From assembly GCA_947463285.1 (NCBI GenBank), contig CANHTV010000217.1:1-6559 (forward strand): a stretch of DNA of 6,559 nucleotides, given 5' to 3'. Position 1 is the stretch's first letter, and every line of letters starts with the position of its first letter. Both the position numbers and the translations under genes were made by a program. The DNA is from Verrucomicrobiaceae bacterium. Lineage in GTDB: Bacteria; Verrucomicrobiota; Verrucomicrobiia; Verrucomicrobiales; Verrucomicrobiaceae. The notes under the pieces are model-generated. The model had not been told where the DNA came from. It saw only the letters and a program-made list of their open reading frames with translations, and did no database searches. Shown here one piece after another: positions 6,019 through 6,559 of the stretch.

Positions 6019-6532
6019 AAAAGGAAGAGTTGGTTAAAAGATGGCGCAGCCGCGCCTTGCCTCGCTCGTAATGCTGGCGCACGGAACCGAGGCTGATTTT
6101 CATCACCTGAGCGGCTTCGTTGAGGGTGAGATCTTGATAGAAGACAAGATGCAACACCTCGGCCTGGCGTGCTGGTAGTTGAGCCAAGGCAGTCCGCATT
6201 TCTAGGGCCCGCTCGTCGATTTCGATCTGCTTCACTGGGTTGGGCCTTGGGTCGTATGCCTCGCCACTGAGGTGAACGATCAGGCGTCCCAGCAGACTTT
6301 CCCGGTAGCGCAGTCGGCGAAATTCCTCGTGCGCTGTGTAACGTATCACCCCGAACCACCAAGTCTTGAAGCTGGAAGCTCCTGCATGATGCAGCCTGCC
6401 CGAGGCCAGCTTGAAGTAGGCGTTTTGTAAAACATCCTCCGCCCGTGAGGTGTCGCCCGCGCAGCAGTGTAGCGCCCAGCCAAAGGCATCTGGGTGCAGG
6501 GTTTCGAGGATGTCGGCAGTTTCGCGCTCCAT
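6008..6532 (-). CDS. ECF-type RNA polymerase sigma factor
   Basis: 174 residues, the usual size for an extracytoplasmic-function sigma factor carrying only regions 2 and 4. Region 2 spans about 10-75: AEDVLQNAYFKLASG (31-45) is the core-binding helix, and FKTWWFGVIRYTAHEEFRR (55-73) covers promoter melting and -10 recognition. A linker with DPRPNP (94-99) follows. Region 4 is about 113-166, with ALAQLPARQAEVLHLVFY (115-132) and the -35-binding helix-turn-helix LTLNEAAQVMKISLGSVRQH (135-154). The start ATG 6532 is supported by AGGA five bases upstream and an in-frame TGA immediately before the ATG. The sigma stop overlaps the membrane protein gene by 11 bases, and the two downstream genes continue as a coupled set, so it likely heads its own operon. 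The promoter lies beyond the window edge, so autoregulation cannot be judged. Confidence 0.95.
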   Translation of the reverse strand: MERETADILETLHPDAFGWALHCCAGDTSRAEDVLQNAYFKLASGRLHHAGASSFKTWWFGVIRYTAHEEFRRLRYRESLLGRLIVHLSGEAYDPRPNPVKQIEIDERALEMRTALAQLPARQAEVLHLVFYQDLTLNEAAQVMKISLGSVRQHYERGKARLRHLLTNSSFYEI

Positions 6533-6537
6533 TCATT

Positions 6538-6541
6538 TCCT
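6538..6541 (-). promoter_or_regulatory. Ribosome binding site of the sigma gene
   Basis: On the minus strand AGGA lies five bases before ATG 6532. It is the only well-placed Shine-Dalgarno sequence I find in the window. This suggests that ribosomes load at the sigma gene and that the next two genes, which lack such a site and overlap at stop/start, are translated by coupling. Confidence 0.65.
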
Positions 6542-6559
6542 GGTGAGTGCCCCAGGAAA

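Noticed and set aside
6015..6536. 173-residue minus-strand frame nearly coextensive with the sigma gene
   Set aside because: It is a second frame of the same stretch; only the 6532 frame gives sigma regions 2 and 4 and a properly spaced ribosome site.

Overview
The window is about 58% GC by eye and carries eight intact protein genes. There are no RNA genes, insertion sequences or CRISPR arrays that I can support. Three traits suggest a member of the Verrucomicrobiota, with related PVC bacteria or some Proteobacteria less likely: a small lipoprotein cytochrome c of the planctomycete/verrucomicrobial type, mostly Shine-Dalgarno-poor starts, and the particular ECF-sigma operon. This assignment is inferred from style, since no marker gene is present.

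Left part (67-2466, minus strand): a single 799-residue protein. It has a long helical N-terminal region and a C-terminal region that I read as a degenerate CHAT (caspase-like) fold without the His/Cys catalytic dyad. A 130-bp divergent spacer follows.

Middle part (2597-4513, plus strand): a family 2 glycosyltransferase and a class I SAM-dependent methyltransferase joined by a 4-base ATGA overlap, then, 58 bp later, a monoheme cytochrome c lipoprotein. The glycosyltransferase and methyltransferase resemble the pair found in aryl-polyene/xanthomonadin-type pigment clusters. None of the ketosynthase, acyl-carrier or dehydratase genes of such a cluster is in the window.

Right part (6532-4521, minus strand): a compact four-gene set, apparently transcribed toward the middle. 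It encodes an ECF sigma factor, a 127-residue single-pass membrane protein with an Asp-Ala repeat tail, a secreted helical protein with two Spy/CpxP-like LTxxQ motifs, and an 80-residue two-pass membrane protein. The first three are coupled by stop/start overlaps (11 and 4 bases). Sigma factor, one-pass membrane protein and periplasmic Spy-like protein in a row recall the cnrYXH-type layout, where a membrane anti-sigma and a periplasmic sensor hold an ECF sigma. The membrane protein has no recognised anti-sigma domain, so this could be an undescribed variant.

The plus-strand and minus-strand gene groups converge with only 7 bases between stop codons at 4513 and 4521.
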